Assembly: GCA_014360105.1 (NCBI GenBank)
Contig: JACIYD010000104.1
Coordinates: 1-6,076 of the forward strand
Length of the DNA: 6,076 nt
Source of the DNA: Clostridia bacterium
GTDB taxonomy: Bacteria > Bacillota > DSM-521 > Neomoorellales > SLTJ01
Direction of reading: 5' to 3'
Shown: one piece after another, positions 1 to 6,076 of the stretch
Position numbering within the stretch: the stretch's first letter is position 1
Layout of the letters: the number at the start of each line of letters is the position of its first letter
Translations under genes and position numbers: made by a program
Notes under the pieces: model-generated
What the model was told of the DNA's origin: nothing
The model's database searches: none
What the model saw: the letters and a program-made list of their open reading frames with translations, nothing else

Positions 1-2
1 GG

Positions 3-389
3 CCGGTGCTGGCCACGGGTTTACGCGCCCGGGGTGCCGTAGTGGACGAAGTGGTGGCCTACGAAACGGTCATGCCCCAGACCGATGGCAGCAGCTTGCG
101 GTCCCTGCTGGAGCGCGGCCAGGTTGATGCGATCACCTTCACCAGTTCGGCGACGGTAAAAAACTTTTGCGCCTTGTGCGGCGCGGGGGCGGCTTCCCTG
201 CTCCGGAGGGTGGCGGTAGCGTCGCTCGGCCCGGTTACCAGCCGGACAGCACGCGCCCTGGGACTGACCGTAGCCGTAGAAGCGCGCACGGCCACGGTAG
301 AGGCCCTGGCGGAGGCCCTGGTGGCCTATTTCCGGGAAGCGCCCCGGCCTGCGGGGCGTGCCGTTTCGGGGGGTGGGGTCGACGATTAG
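3..389 (+). CDS. hemD: Uroporphyrinogen III synthase, C-terminal part (5' end outside window)
   Basis: The reading frame is open from the left edge, so the gene is cut by the window and its start is not visible; about 128 residues remain. The enzyme inverts ring D of hydroxymethylbilane and closes the macrocycle to uroporphyrinogen III, the branch point for siroheme, cobalamin and heme. Visible family features are an LRARGAVVDEVVAYETV stretch near the left edge, the conserved ITFTSSATVKNF strand and loop, the VASLGPVTSRTARALGL segment and the final ATVEALAEALVAYF helix. About 18 low-complexity residues follow that helix and may simply reflect overlap with the next gene. In related clostridia HemD is often fused behind a CobA-type uroporphyrinogen methyltransferase; that part would lie upstream, so fusion can be neither confirmed nor excluded. 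The identification rests on these motifs plus the heme-gene context. Confidence 0.9.
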   Translation, partial: PVLATGLRARGAVVDEVVAYETVMPQTDGSSLRSLLERGQVDAITFTSSATVKNFCALCGAGAASLLRRVAVASLGPVTSRTARALGLTVAVEARTATVEALAEALVAYFREAPRPAGRAVSGGGVDD

Positions 390-1572
390 CCTTACCAGGC
401 TTTGGTGCGGCGCGCCCACCGCCGGCGACCTTCTGCGGTATCCGGCGGCCGCAGGCGGCACGGCCGCCGGCGTGGCACCGGGGCAGGGGCCGGTGGTGGT
501 CTGGAATTGCACCCGTGCCTGCAACCTGCGCTGCCGCCACTGCTATGCTGAAGCGGCGCCGGGAACGGCTGGGGAACTGACCACCGCCGAGGGGCGGCGT
601 CTCTTGGAGGATCTGGCCGCCTACAGGGTGCCGGTGGTTCTTTTCTCCGGCGGCGAGCCGCTGCTGCGACCGGACCTTTTTCTCCTGGTTGCCCACGCGG
701 CCGAGCGCGGCATCCGGCCTGTGCTTTCCACCAACGGCACCCTGATCACCCCGGCGGTCGCGCGAAAACTAAAGGAGAGCGGCATTGCCTACATAGGGAT
801 CAGCCTAGACGGCAGGGAAGCCCGCCACGATTACTTGCGCGGCTGCCGAGGCGCCTTTGGGCAGGCCTTGGCCGGACTGCGGCATTGCCTGGCGGCAGGG
901 CTCAAAGTCGGTGTGCGCTTCACCCTGACCCGCGAGAACTACCAAGATCTCGAGGCCATCCTCGACTTAATCGAAAAGGAGAACATTCCGCGGGCCTGCT
1001 TTTACCACCTGGTGCCTCGTGGCCGGGCAAGCCGCCTCGCCCGCGCGCTGCTGGCGCCCGCGGAAACACGGCGCGCCCTCGAGATACTGCTTAGACGGAC
1101 GGAAGACTTGTGGCGCCGCGGCCTCGCTACCGAAATCCTCACCGTAGATAATCATGCGGACGGTGTTTACCTCTACCTGAAGTTGCGCCGCCTTAACCCG
1201 GAGCGGGCGGCCCAGGCTTACGCGCTGCTTTTGCGCAACGGCGGCAATCGCTCCGGCAATGCGCTGGCGGCGGTAGACTGGGAGGGCAACGTCCATCCGG
1301 ACCAGTTTACCCTGAACCATACGCTGGGCAACGTGCGTCTGCGCCCCTTCGGACAGATCTGGAGCGATTCTTCACTTCCTCTGCTGGCTGCGTTGCGGCA
1401 GCGGCGGCTGCGGTTACAGGGTCGGTGCCGCCATTGCCGCTGGTTGGAGGTCTGTAACGGTAACCTGCGGGCCCGGGCCGAGGCGCTCACCGGCGACTTC
1501 TGGGCGGCCGACCCCGGCTGTTACCTGACGGATGAGGAAATCGGCCTGGCCGGCCCGCCGGCAGCGGGATAG
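358..1572 (+). CDS. ahbC: Radical SAM 12,18-didecarboxysiroheme deacetylase AhbC (NirJ1-like)
   Basis: A radical SAM enzyme of up to 404 residues, predicted to remove the two acetate side chains of 12,18-didecarboxysiroheme, giving Fe-coproporphyrin III in the siroheme-dependent heme pathway. Numbered from the GTG at 358, the SAM-cluster cysteines are C55, C59 and C62 (CxxxCxxC), followed by SGGEPLL at 97-103 and STNGTL at 124-129. The C-terminal part has the AhbC-type DWEGNVHPDQF block (307-317), GNVR, and an auxiliary-cluster set C357, C360, C366 and C388, ending in DPGCYLTDEE. The HPDQF and CYLTDEE blocks separate it from AhbD. The start is uncertain. Family similarity begins only around residue 10 (ISLTRLWCG, base 385), while in-frame GTGs lie at 358 and 373; see findings. 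It overlaps the hemD end and is probably cotranslated. Databases often call such proteins heme d1 synthesis NirJ1; no nirS or other d1 gene is seen here. Confidence 0.88.
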   Translation: MPFRGVGSTISLTRLWCGAPTAGDLLRYPAAAGGTAAGVAPGQGPVVVWNCTRACNLRCRHCYAEAAPGTAGELTTAEGRRLLEDLAAYRVPVVLFSGGEPLLRPDLFLLVAHAAERGIRPVLSTNGTLITPAVARKLKESGIAYIGISLDGREARHDYLRGCRGAFGQALAGLRHCLAAGLKVGVRFTLTRENYQDLEAILDLIEKENIPRACFYHLVPRGRASRLARALLAPAETRRALEILLRRTEDLWRRGLATEILTVDNHADGVYLYLKLRRLNPERAAQAYALLLRNGGNRSGNALAAVDWEGNVHPDQFTLNHTLGNVRLRPFGQIWSDSSLPLLAALRQRRLRLQGRCRHCRWLEVCNGNLRARAEALTGDFWAADPGCYLTDEEIGLAGPPAAG

Positions 1573-1591
1573 GCGGTTGATGTGCCTCTTT

Positions 1592-1599
1592 AAGGGGGA
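1592..1599 (+). promoter_or_regulatory. Shine-Dalgarno site setting the GTG start of hemB
   Basis: The purine run AAGGGGGA lies 6 bases before the GTG at 1606. It favours that GTG over the in-frame ATG at 1627, which is also too deep in the conserved N-terminus to be the start. Confidence 0.7.
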
Positions 1600-1605
1600 A
1601 TTCTC

Positions 1606-2592
1606 GTGGGCTTCCCGGTAGTACGCATGCGGCGCCTGCGGGCCAACGAGGGCCTGCGGCGTCTGGTCGGCGAAACGAAGCTTTCCGTGGACGCGTTGGT
1701 CTACCCCCTCTTCGTCACCCACGGCCAAGGGGTAAAGAACCCGGTACCCTCGATGCCGGGGATCTACCAGTGGTCGGTGGATAACCTCCTGGCGGAAGTA
1801 GCGGAGGTGGCCGCCTTAGGCATCCCGGCGGTTTTGCTCTTCGGCATTCCCCGGGAAAAGGACGCCTTGGGCAGTGAGGCCTATGCCGCGGACGGGGTGG
1901 TGCCGCAGGCCGTGCGGGCCATCAAGGCGCGCTTTCCGGAGCTGGTGGTCATTACGGACGTCTGCCTCTGCGAATATACCAGCCATGGGCACTGCGGCCT
2001 GGTAGACGACGGCCAGGTCCTCAACGACCCCACGCTGGAGTTCCTGGCGCGCGCCGCCCTTGCCCATGCGGAGGCCGGGGCGGATATGGTGGCGCCCTCA
2101 GACATGATGGACGGCCGGGTGCAGGCCGTCCGGACCAAGCTCGATGCGCACGGCTACAGTGGCGTGCCTATCATGTCCTATGCCGCCAAGTACGCCTCGG
2201 CTTTTTACGAGCCCTTCCGCGAGGCGGCCGATTGCGCGCCCCAGTTCGGCGACCGCGCCGGTTACCAGATGGACCCGGCCAATGCGCGCGAGGCCCTGCG
2301 GGAAATCGAGCTCGATCTGGCCGAGGGCGCCGACATCATTATGGTCAAGCCGGCGCTTGCCTATCTCGACGTCATCCGCCGGGCGCGCGAGCGCTTCACC
2401 TGTCCCCTTGCCGCCTATAACGTGAGCGGCGAGTATGCCATGCTGAAGGCGGCGGCGGCCCGGGGTTGGCTGGACGAACGGCGCGCGGTGATGGAAGTAC
2501 TGACCGCCATCCGCCGCGCCGGGGCGGACATCATCGTCACCTACTTTGCCAAGGACGTGGCGAGGTGGCTGGGCGAGAAGGGGGCGCATTAG
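1606..2592 (+). CDS. hemB: Porphobilinogen synthase (5-aminolevulinate dehydratase)
   Basis: HemB condenses two molecules of 5-aminolevulinate to porphobilinogen in the cytoplasm. The 328-residue product has normal family length, and the GTG start gives the typical N-terminus (MGFPVVRMRRLRANEGLR). The two active-site lysines are visible: K195 in MSYAAKYAS and K248 in IMVKPALAYLD, the latter being the Schiff-base lysine. The metal-binding loop DVCLCEYTSHGHCG carries C120, C122 and C130, so this is the zinc-cysteine form rather than the aspartate-rich magnesium form found in many plants and alphaproteobacteria. Further family blocks are PSDMMDGRV (164-172), the GYQMDPAN region (219-226) and YNVSGEYAM (271-279). 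It sits 33 bases after ahbC, and its stop shares a base with the ahbD start. It therefore lies between two radical SAM genes of the same pathway, in what looks like one operon. Confidence 0.98.
   Translation: MGFPVVRMRRLRANEGLRRLVGETKLSVDALVYPLFVTHGQGVKNPVPSMPGIYQWSVDNLLAEVAEVAALGIPAVLLFGIPREKDALGSEAYAADGVVPQAVRAIKARFPELVVITDVCLCEYTSHGHCGLVDDGQVLNDPTLEFLARAALAHAEAGADMVAPSDMMDGRVQAVRTKLDAHGYSGVPIMSYAAKYASAFYEPFREAADCAPQFGDRAGYQMDPANAREALREIELDLAEGADIIMVKPALAYLDVIRRARERFTCPLAAYNVSGEYAMLKAAAARGWLDERRAVMEVLTAIRRAGADIIVTYFAKDVARWLGEKGAH
2578..2584 (+). promoter_or_regulatory. Shine-Dalgarno site setting the GTG start of ahbD
   Basis: AAGGGGG inside the last hemB codons lies 7 bases before the GTG at 2592. 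It supports a short AhbD N-terminus rather than an upstream start inside hemB. Confidence 0.65.
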
Positions 2593-3617
2593 TGCTCGTT
2601 TCCTGGAATACGACCAACCAGTGCAACCTCGCCTGCGACCATTGTTACCGCGACGCGGGGCCGCGGCTGGCCGAGGAGCTTTCCACCGAGGAGGGGCTGG
2701 CCTTAGTGGAGGAAGTGGCGCGCGCCGGCTTTCGCGTCCTCATCCTCAGCGGCGGCGAGCCCTTGCTGCGCCCCGATCTTCTCACCCTGGTGGCCGCGGC
2801 ACGCCGCCGCGGCCTGCGGCCGGTGCTGGGTACCAACGGCACGTTGCTCACCTTTGAACTGGCGCGCAAGTTTAAGAAGGCAGGTCTCGCCGCGGTGGGA
2901 ATCAGCCTGGACAGCCGGCACGCGGCAGAACACGACCGGCTGCGGCGCCGGCCCGGCGCCTGGGAGGCGGCGGTGGCGGCCATGGACTACTGCCGGGAGG
3001 CAGGTCTCCCCTTTCAGGTCCACACCACGGTAATGGACTGGAATGCCGCCGAACTGGAGGCCTTGACCGACTTTGCCGTGGCCCGGGGCGCGCGGGGGCA
3101 CCATTTCTTCTTCCTGGTTCCGACCGGCCGCGCGGCACGCCTGGGGGGCAGGTTGCGCGCGGCCGCCTACGAGGACCTTCTCGGCCGCATCTTGCGCAAA
3201 CAGCAAAAGGTAGCCATCGAGCTCAAGCCGACCTGCGCGCCGCAGTTTATGCGCCTGGCCCGGCAGATGGCCCTGACGCTCCCTTACGGACGCGGCTGCC
3301 TCGCCGGGCTGGCCTATTGCCTCGTCAATCCCCGGGGAGAAGTGCAGCCCTGCGCCTACCTTGACGTCAGCGCGGGCAACGTGCGCGCCACCCCTTTTTC
3401 CCGGATCTGGGCCCAGAGTCCGCTTTTTCTTGACCTGCGCCGCCAGGAATACCGGGGGTCTTGCGGCCGCTGCGCCTACCGCCGAGTTTGCGGCGGCTGC
3501 CGTGCCCGCGCCTACTCTGCCAGCGGCGATTACCTGGGCGAGGACCCCTGGTGTCTCTACCGCGGGGGCGAGGGGAAGGAGGAGGCGCACCTTGCCGGTC
3601 ATGGATGCCCTGGATAG
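2592..3617 (+). CDS. ahbD: Radical SAM heme synthase AhbD (NirJ2-like)
   Basis: A 341-residue radical SAM enzyme predicted to convert the propionates of Fe-coproporphyrin III at positions 2 and 4 to vinyl groups, giving protoheme, the last step of the siroheme-dependent heme route. The GTG at 2592 overlaps the hemB stop by one base (TAGTG) and gives the usual N-terminus MLVSWNTTNQCNL. The open frame extends upstream into hemB but has no family similarity there. Visible motifs are C11, C15 and C18 (CxxxCxxC), LSGGEPLLRPDL (52-63), GTNGTLL (80-86), KPTCAPQFMR (212-221), GCLAG with C236, QPCAYL with C254 and AGNVR. A C-terminal SPASM-type set follows: C291, C294, C300, C303 and C321 (CGRCAYRRVCGGCRARAY ... 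DPWC). The KPTCAPQF and CGGCRARAY blocks point to AhbD rather than AhbC. The roughly 20 residues after C321 look poorly conserved; they contain the ribosome site of the next gene. Often annotated as heme d1 protein NirJ2. Confidence 0.93.
   Translation: MLVSWNTTNQCNLACDHCYRDAGPRLAEELSTEEGLALVEEVARAGFRVLILSGGEPLLRPDLLTLVAAARRRGLRPVLGTNGTLLTFELARKFKKAGLAAVGISLDSRHAAEHDRLRRRPGAWEAAVAAMDYCREAGLPFQVHTTVMDWNAAELEALTDFAVARGARGHHFFFLVPTGRAARLGGRLRAAAYEDLLGRILRKQQKVAIELKPTCAPQFMRLARQMALTLPYGRGCLAGLAYCLVNPRGEVQPCAYLDVSAGNVRATPFSRIWAQSPLFLDLRRQEYRGSCGRCAYRRVCGGCRARAYSASGDYLGEDPWCLYRGGEGKEEAHLAGHGCPG
3576..3585 (+). promoter_or_regulatory. Strong Shine-Dalgarno site that decides the TTG start of ahbAB
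   Basis: AAGGAGGAGG lies in the 3' end of ahbD. The final GGAGG ends 6 bases before the TTG at 3592 but 15 bases before the ATG at 3601, so spacing favours the TTG. The alternative ATG would shorten the protein by only three residues. Confidence 0.65.
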
Positions 3618-4587
3618 AAAACTCTTGATGCGCCTGCAGACCGCCTTTCCTCTGGTGCCGCGGCCTTTCGCCGCGCTGGGCGCGGTACTCGGTCTGACCG
3701 AGGATGAGGTATTGGCCCGGCTGGCCCGCCTCAAGGAAGAAGGCGTCGTGCGCCGGTTCGGTGCCTTTTTCGACCCGGCGCGCCTCGGCTACTATAGCAC
3801 CCTCTGTGCCCTGGCCGTGCCGCCGGAGCGTCTGGAAGACGTGGCCGCCCTAATCAACGGCTACGAGGGGGTTACCCACAATTACTTGCGCGAACATGCT
3901 TATAACCTATGGTTCACCCTGATCGCCGCCTCGCGGGCGCAAGCCCGCCAGACTCTTGAGCAGATCCAGGAGCGAACCGGTCTAGTCGGGCTCCTGGAGC
4001 TTCCGGCGGTGCGGCGTTACAAAATCCGGGTAATCTTCGACCTCGACGGCAGCGGGGAGCGGCCGGCCGAGGCGATAGCGGCGGGCGAGACACTTGGGGA
4101 AAGGAGTGCTCCCGAGTTCTCACCCCGGGAAAAGATGCTCTTGCATGCTCTGCAGGCCGACCTGCCCCTGGAGCCTGCGCCTTTCGCCCGCATGGCGGCC
4201 AGCGCCAGTCTCACCGAGGAGGAAGTACTGGCCGGTCTCCGGGAATTGCTCGCCAAGGGCGTGGTCCGCCGGTTCGGCCCGGCCCTGCGGCACCGGCAAG
4301 CGGGCTTTGCGGCCAACGCGATGGTGGTCTGGCAGGTGCCGCAAGAAAAAGTTCCGGCGGCGGCAGCGCTGCTGGCCGCTTCGCCGCACGTAACTCACTG
4401 CTACGAACGCGTGCGGCGGCCGGGGTGGCCTTATAACCTCTACACCATGGTGCACGGTGCCGATCGTGACTTCTGCCGGCGCGTGGTGGCCGCGTTGGCA
4501 CAAGCGGCGGGCATCGGGGAATACGCCATGCTCTTCAGCAGCGCGGAACTGAAGAAGAGTACCATGCGGTACACTTTTGCCACCTAG
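3592..4587 (+). CDS. ahbAB: Fused siroheme decarboxylase AhbA-AhbB (Lrp/AsnC-like fold)
   Basis: A 331-residue protein predicted to decarboxylate two acetate groups of siroheme, giving 12,18-didecarboxysiroheme, the substrate of AhbC. It contains two related Lrp/AsnC-like halves. Residues about 1-155 are AhbA-like: a helix-turn-helix-like start ([33 protein letters not shown]), then [30 protein letters not shown] and [12 protein letters not shown]. Residues about 175-331 are AhbB-like: [79 protein letters not shown] linker of about 20 residues rich in Ala, Gly and Glu (about 152-174) joins them. H96 (VTHNY) and H269 (VTHCY) sit at equivalent places and are candidates for heme-iron or substrate contacts; that is inference. 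In many organisms the two halves are separate genes forming a heterodimer. The gene overlaps ahbD by 26 bases. The Lrp-like fold invites miscalling as an AsnC transcription regulator; the heme context and the HCYER/WPYNLY motifs argue against that. Confidence 0.92.
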   Translation: MPVMDALDRKLLMRLQTAFPLVPRPFAALGAVLGLTEDEVLARLARLKEEGVVRRFGAFFDPARLGYYSTLCALAVPPERLEDVAALINGYEGVTHNYLREHAYNLWFTLIAASRAQARQTLEQIQERTGLVGLLELPAVRRYKIRVIFDLDGSGERPAEAIAAGETLGERSAPEFSPREKMLLHALQADLPLEPAPFARMAASASLTEEEVLAGLRELLAKGVVRRFGPALRHRQAGFAANAMVVWQVPQEKVPAAAALLAASPHVTHCYERVRRPGWPYNLYTMVHGADRDFCRRVVAALAQAAGIGEYAMLFSSAELKKSTMRYTFAT

Positions 4588-4622
4588 GGGGCCTGCCCTC
4601 CAGGGGCGGATGGCCGGGTACG

Positions 4623-4646
4623 CGGCCGCGGCCGAGCCGCAGGCCG
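4623..4646 (+). other. Strong GC-rich hairpin in the ahbAB-hemL gap
   Basis: The 107-base gap between ahbAB and hemL holds a near-perfect inverted repeat: CGGCCGCGGC (4623-4632), loop CGA, GCCGC (4636-4640), a bulged A at 4641, and GGCCG (4642-4646). That is ten GC pairs with one bulge. The nearest T run (TTTT at 4660-4663) lies 13 bases downstream, so it is not a textbook intrinsic terminator. It could cause partial termination, protect the 3' end of the upstream message, or set different levels for hemL. A weaker potential hairpin lies at 4598-4610 (GCCCT/GGGGC). No convincing promoter, T-box or riboswitch consensus was seen in the gap. Confidence 0.5.
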
Positions 4647-4679
4647 GGTGCGGGTTCAGTTTTCTCGCTGCTTTTGTCC

Positions 4680-4687
4680 AGGGAGGG
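4680..4687 (+). promoter_or_regulatory. Shine-Dalgarno site setting the ATG start of hemL
   Basis: AGGGAGGG lies 7 bases before the ATG at 4695. This excludes the upstream in-frame TTG at 4674, whose extra seven residues would be encoded by the ribosome site itself. Confidence 0.75.
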
Positions 4688-4694
4688 AAAGCCG

Positions 4695-5978
4695 ATGAAA
4701 GATTCGGCCACACTTCTGGCGCGCGCGCAAAAAGTGATGCCGGGTGGGGTGAACAGCCCCGTGCGTGCTTACGGCGCCGTCGGCGGTAAGCCGCCTTTCA
4801 TCTCCCGCGCCGAGGGGGCATACCTTTACGACGTGGAAGGGCGGCGCTACCTGGACTATGTCTTGTCCTGGGGGCCGCTCATCCTGGGGCACCGCCATCC
4901 CGCGGTGGTCGCCGCCATCGAGGAGGCCCTGGCGCGAGGCACCGGTTTCGGCGCCCCCACCGAGGGCGAGGTTGTGCTGGCAGAGATGCTGGTGGAGGCG
5001 TTACCGGCGGTCGAGAGCGTGCGCCTGGTAAATTCCGGCACCGAGGCGACGATGAGTGCCTTGCGCCTTGCCCGCGCCTACACCGGCCGCAGCAAGATCG
5101 TCAAATTCCAGGGGTGCTACCACGGCCACGTGGACTATCTTCTCCTGCAGGCCGGCTCCGGGGCGCTTACCTACGGCGTGCCCTCCAGTCCCGGCATCCC
5201 TCCGGCGGTGGCCGCCACGACCATCGTTCTGCCCTATAACGACTCGGAGGCACTCCACCGGTGCTTTGCCGCGCAGGGAGGGGAAATCGCCGCCGTCATC
5301 CTCGAGCCGGTCGCCGGGAACATGGGCTGTGTCCCGCCGGATTCCTCTTTCCTGGCGGCCGCGCGCCGGCTGACGCAGGACTACGGCAGCCTCCTCATCT
5401 TCGACGAAGTAATCACCGCCTTCCGGCTGGGCTACGGCGGGGCCCAGCAGCTTTACGGCATCGAGCCCGACCTCACGTGTCTCGGCAAAATCATCGGAGG
5501 CGGTCTCCCTGTGGGGGCCTACGGTGGCCGCCGCGAGATCATGCAGATGGTGGCACCCGTGGGGCCCGTTTATCAGGCAGGTACCCTTTCCGGCAATCCG
5601 CTGGCGGTGGCGGCGGGTACGGCGACCTTGCGTCTCCTGCAGAAAAGCAATCCGTATGCGACGCTGGAGGCACGGGGAGAGGCCCTGGCGGCGGGGCTGG
5701 CCGAGGCGGCCTCCTCCGCCGGCGTGCCGGTCACCGTCAACCGCCGGGGATCAATGCTTACCGTTTTCTTCACGGGCGAAGCGGTCAGGGATTATGCCAC
5801 GGCTACGGGAGCGGATACGGCGCGGTATGCCCGCTTCTTTCAGGCGATGCTGGCGCGAGGCATCTATCTGCCGCCGAGCCAGTTTGAGTGCTGGTTTATC
5901 TCCACCGCCCACGGCGAGGCGGAAATTGCCGCGACCCTGGAGGCGGCACGGGCGGCCTTCAGAGCAGTAGCGGAGTAG
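4695..5978 (+). CDS. hemL: Glutamate-1-semialdehyde 2,1-aminomutase
   Basis: HemL is a PLP enzyme that converts glutamate-1-semialdehyde to 5-aminolevulinate, the last step of the C5 route and the supply point for HemB. The 427-residue length is normal for the family. Visible features in order: the N-terminal [17 protein letters not shown] (15-31), [12 protein letters not shown] (58-69), [15 protein letters not shown] (113-127), the [13 protein letters not shown] stretch (138-150), GVPSSPGIP (161-169), EPVAGNMG (204-211), [13 protein letters not shown] (234-246) with the PLP-contacting D237, and the Schiff-base lysine K265 in [26 protein letters not shown] (296-304) and [12 protein letters not shown] (392-403) also match HemL and separate it from other class III aminotransferases. 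It follows ahbAB by 107 bases, so it may have its own or readthrough transcription. It is the last gene before the terminator. Presence of hemL implies 5-aminolevulinate is made from glutamyl-tRNA, so a hemA gene is expected nearby. Confidence 0.98.
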   Translation: MKDSATLLARAQKVMPGGVNSPVRAYGAVGGKPPFISRAEGAYLYDVEGRRYLDYVLSWGPLILGHRHPAVVAAIEEALARGTGFGAPTEGEVVLAEMLVEALPAVESVRLVNSGTEATMSALRLARAYTGRSKIVKFQGCYHGHVDYLLLQAGSGALTYGVPSSPGIPPAVAATTIVLPYNDSEALHRCFAAQGGEIAAVILEPVAGNMGCVPPDSSFLAAARRLTQDYGSLLIFDEVITAFRLGYGGAQQLYGIEPDLTCLGKIIGGGLPVGAYGGRREIMQMVAPVGPVYQAGTLSGNPLAVAAGTATLRLLQKSNPYATLEARGEALAAGLAEAASSAGVPVTVNRRGSMLTVFFTGEAVRDYATATGADTARYARFFQAMLARGIYLPPSQFECWFISTAHGEAEIAATLEAARAAFRAVAE

Positions 5979-5983
5979 ATCGG

Positions 5984-6019
5984 CCCGACGCGGATTTCCC
6001 GCCTGCGGGTTTTCTTTTT
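5984..6019 (+). terminator. Intrinsic terminator after hemL
   Basis: Six bases after the hemL stop, CCCG (5984-5987) pairs with CGGG (6006-6009) and GCGG (5990-5993) with CCGC (5999-6002). Between the two helices there is an A-T pair, one C-C mismatch and one bulged G, and the loop is ATTTC. The stem is followed at once by TTTTCTTTTT (6010-6019), which fits a rho-independent terminator for the plus-strand operon. A shorter alternative fold (CCCG/CGGG around CCTG, 5998-6009) uses the same T tract. Confidence 0.72.
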
Positions 6020-6076
6020 GCCTCTCCTGGTTTTTTTTGCCTTTTCCTCGCGGCTGTGGCTGAAAGGCCGTCCCCG

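Noticed and set aside
2466..2591. Upstream extension of ahbD into hemB
   Set aside because: The frame is open, but the 42 extra residues are Arg/Gly-rich shadow of hemB. Family similarity and a well-spaced ribosome site begin at the GTG at 2592.
3361..3591. Upstream extension of ahbAB into ahbD
   Set aside because: The extra 77 residues are a shadow of the conserved C-terminal cysteine region of ahbD. The strong ribosome site at 3576-3585 sets the start at 3592.
2703..3734. Long open frame of 343 codons on the minus strand
   Set aside because: It is antisense to ahbD and the start of ahbAB, has low-complexity Arg/Ala/Gly-rich sequence and no recognisable domain. Long antisense frames are expected in GC-rich coding DNA.
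3592..4587. Lrp/AsnC family transcription regulator
   Set aside because: The fold is shared, but the tandem halves, the HCYER and [11 protein letters not shown] motifs and the heme operon context match siroheme decarboxylase.
4588..4694. Riboswitch or T-box leader before hemL
   Set aside because: No T-box, cobalamin-box or other conserved riboswitch core was recognised; only the GC hairpin is evident.
4120..4713. Minus-strand open frame of 197 codons over ahbAB and the gap
   Set aside because: It runs antisense to the conserved AhbB-like half and has no recognisable motif; the plus-strand protein explains the region.
1..6076. CRISPR array, insertion sequence, tRNA or phage gene
   Set aside because: No direct-repeat array, transposase motif, terminal inverted repeat or tRNA-like cloverleaf was seen; almost all bases are explained by the six heme genes.

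Overview
The window is a six-gene, all-plus-strand segment of a tetrapyrrole gene cluster. It is GC-rich (clearly above 60%), with GTG and TTG starts, strong purine-rich Shine-Dalgarno sites and overlapping genes. This, with the gene set, suggests an anaerobic, possibly thermophilic, high-GC Firmicute of the Moorella/Desulfotomaculum-like clostridia. That taxonomic guess is inference; no rRNA or other marker is present.

Layout: the 3' end of hemD (uroporphyrinogen III synthase, cut by the left edge); ahbC (radical SAM, often labelled nirJ1), overlapping the hemD end; hemB (porphobilinogen synthase) after a 33-base gap; ahbD (radical SAM, often labelled nirJ2), sharing one base with the hemB stop; a fused ahbA-ahbB siroheme decarboxylase gene starting inside the ahbD end; then a 107-base gap with a strong GC hairpin; hemL (glutamate-1-semialdehyde aminotransferase); and an intrinsic terminator at about 5984-6019. 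The last 57 bases hold no gene I can support.

The genes fit one pathway. HemL makes 5-aminolevulinate from glutamate-1-semialdehyde, HemB condenses it to porphobilinogen, and HemD closes the uroporphyrinogen III ring. The Ahb proteins represent the siroheme-dependent (alternative) heme route: AhbAB decarboxylates siroheme to 12,18-didecarboxysiroheme, AhbC removes the two acetate side chains to give Fe-coproporphyrin III, and AhbD oxidatively decarboxylates the two propionates to protoheme. Missing here, and expected upstream or elsewhere, are glutamyl-tRNA reductase (hemA), hydroxymethylbilane synthase (hemC) and the siroheme-forming functions (cobA, sirC/sirB or cysG-like).

I did not find a previously undescribed system. 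The points worth a second look are the fused decarboxylase, the unresolved (possibly non-canonical) start of ahbC, the ahbC-specific cysteine changes, and the hairpin ahead of hemL.
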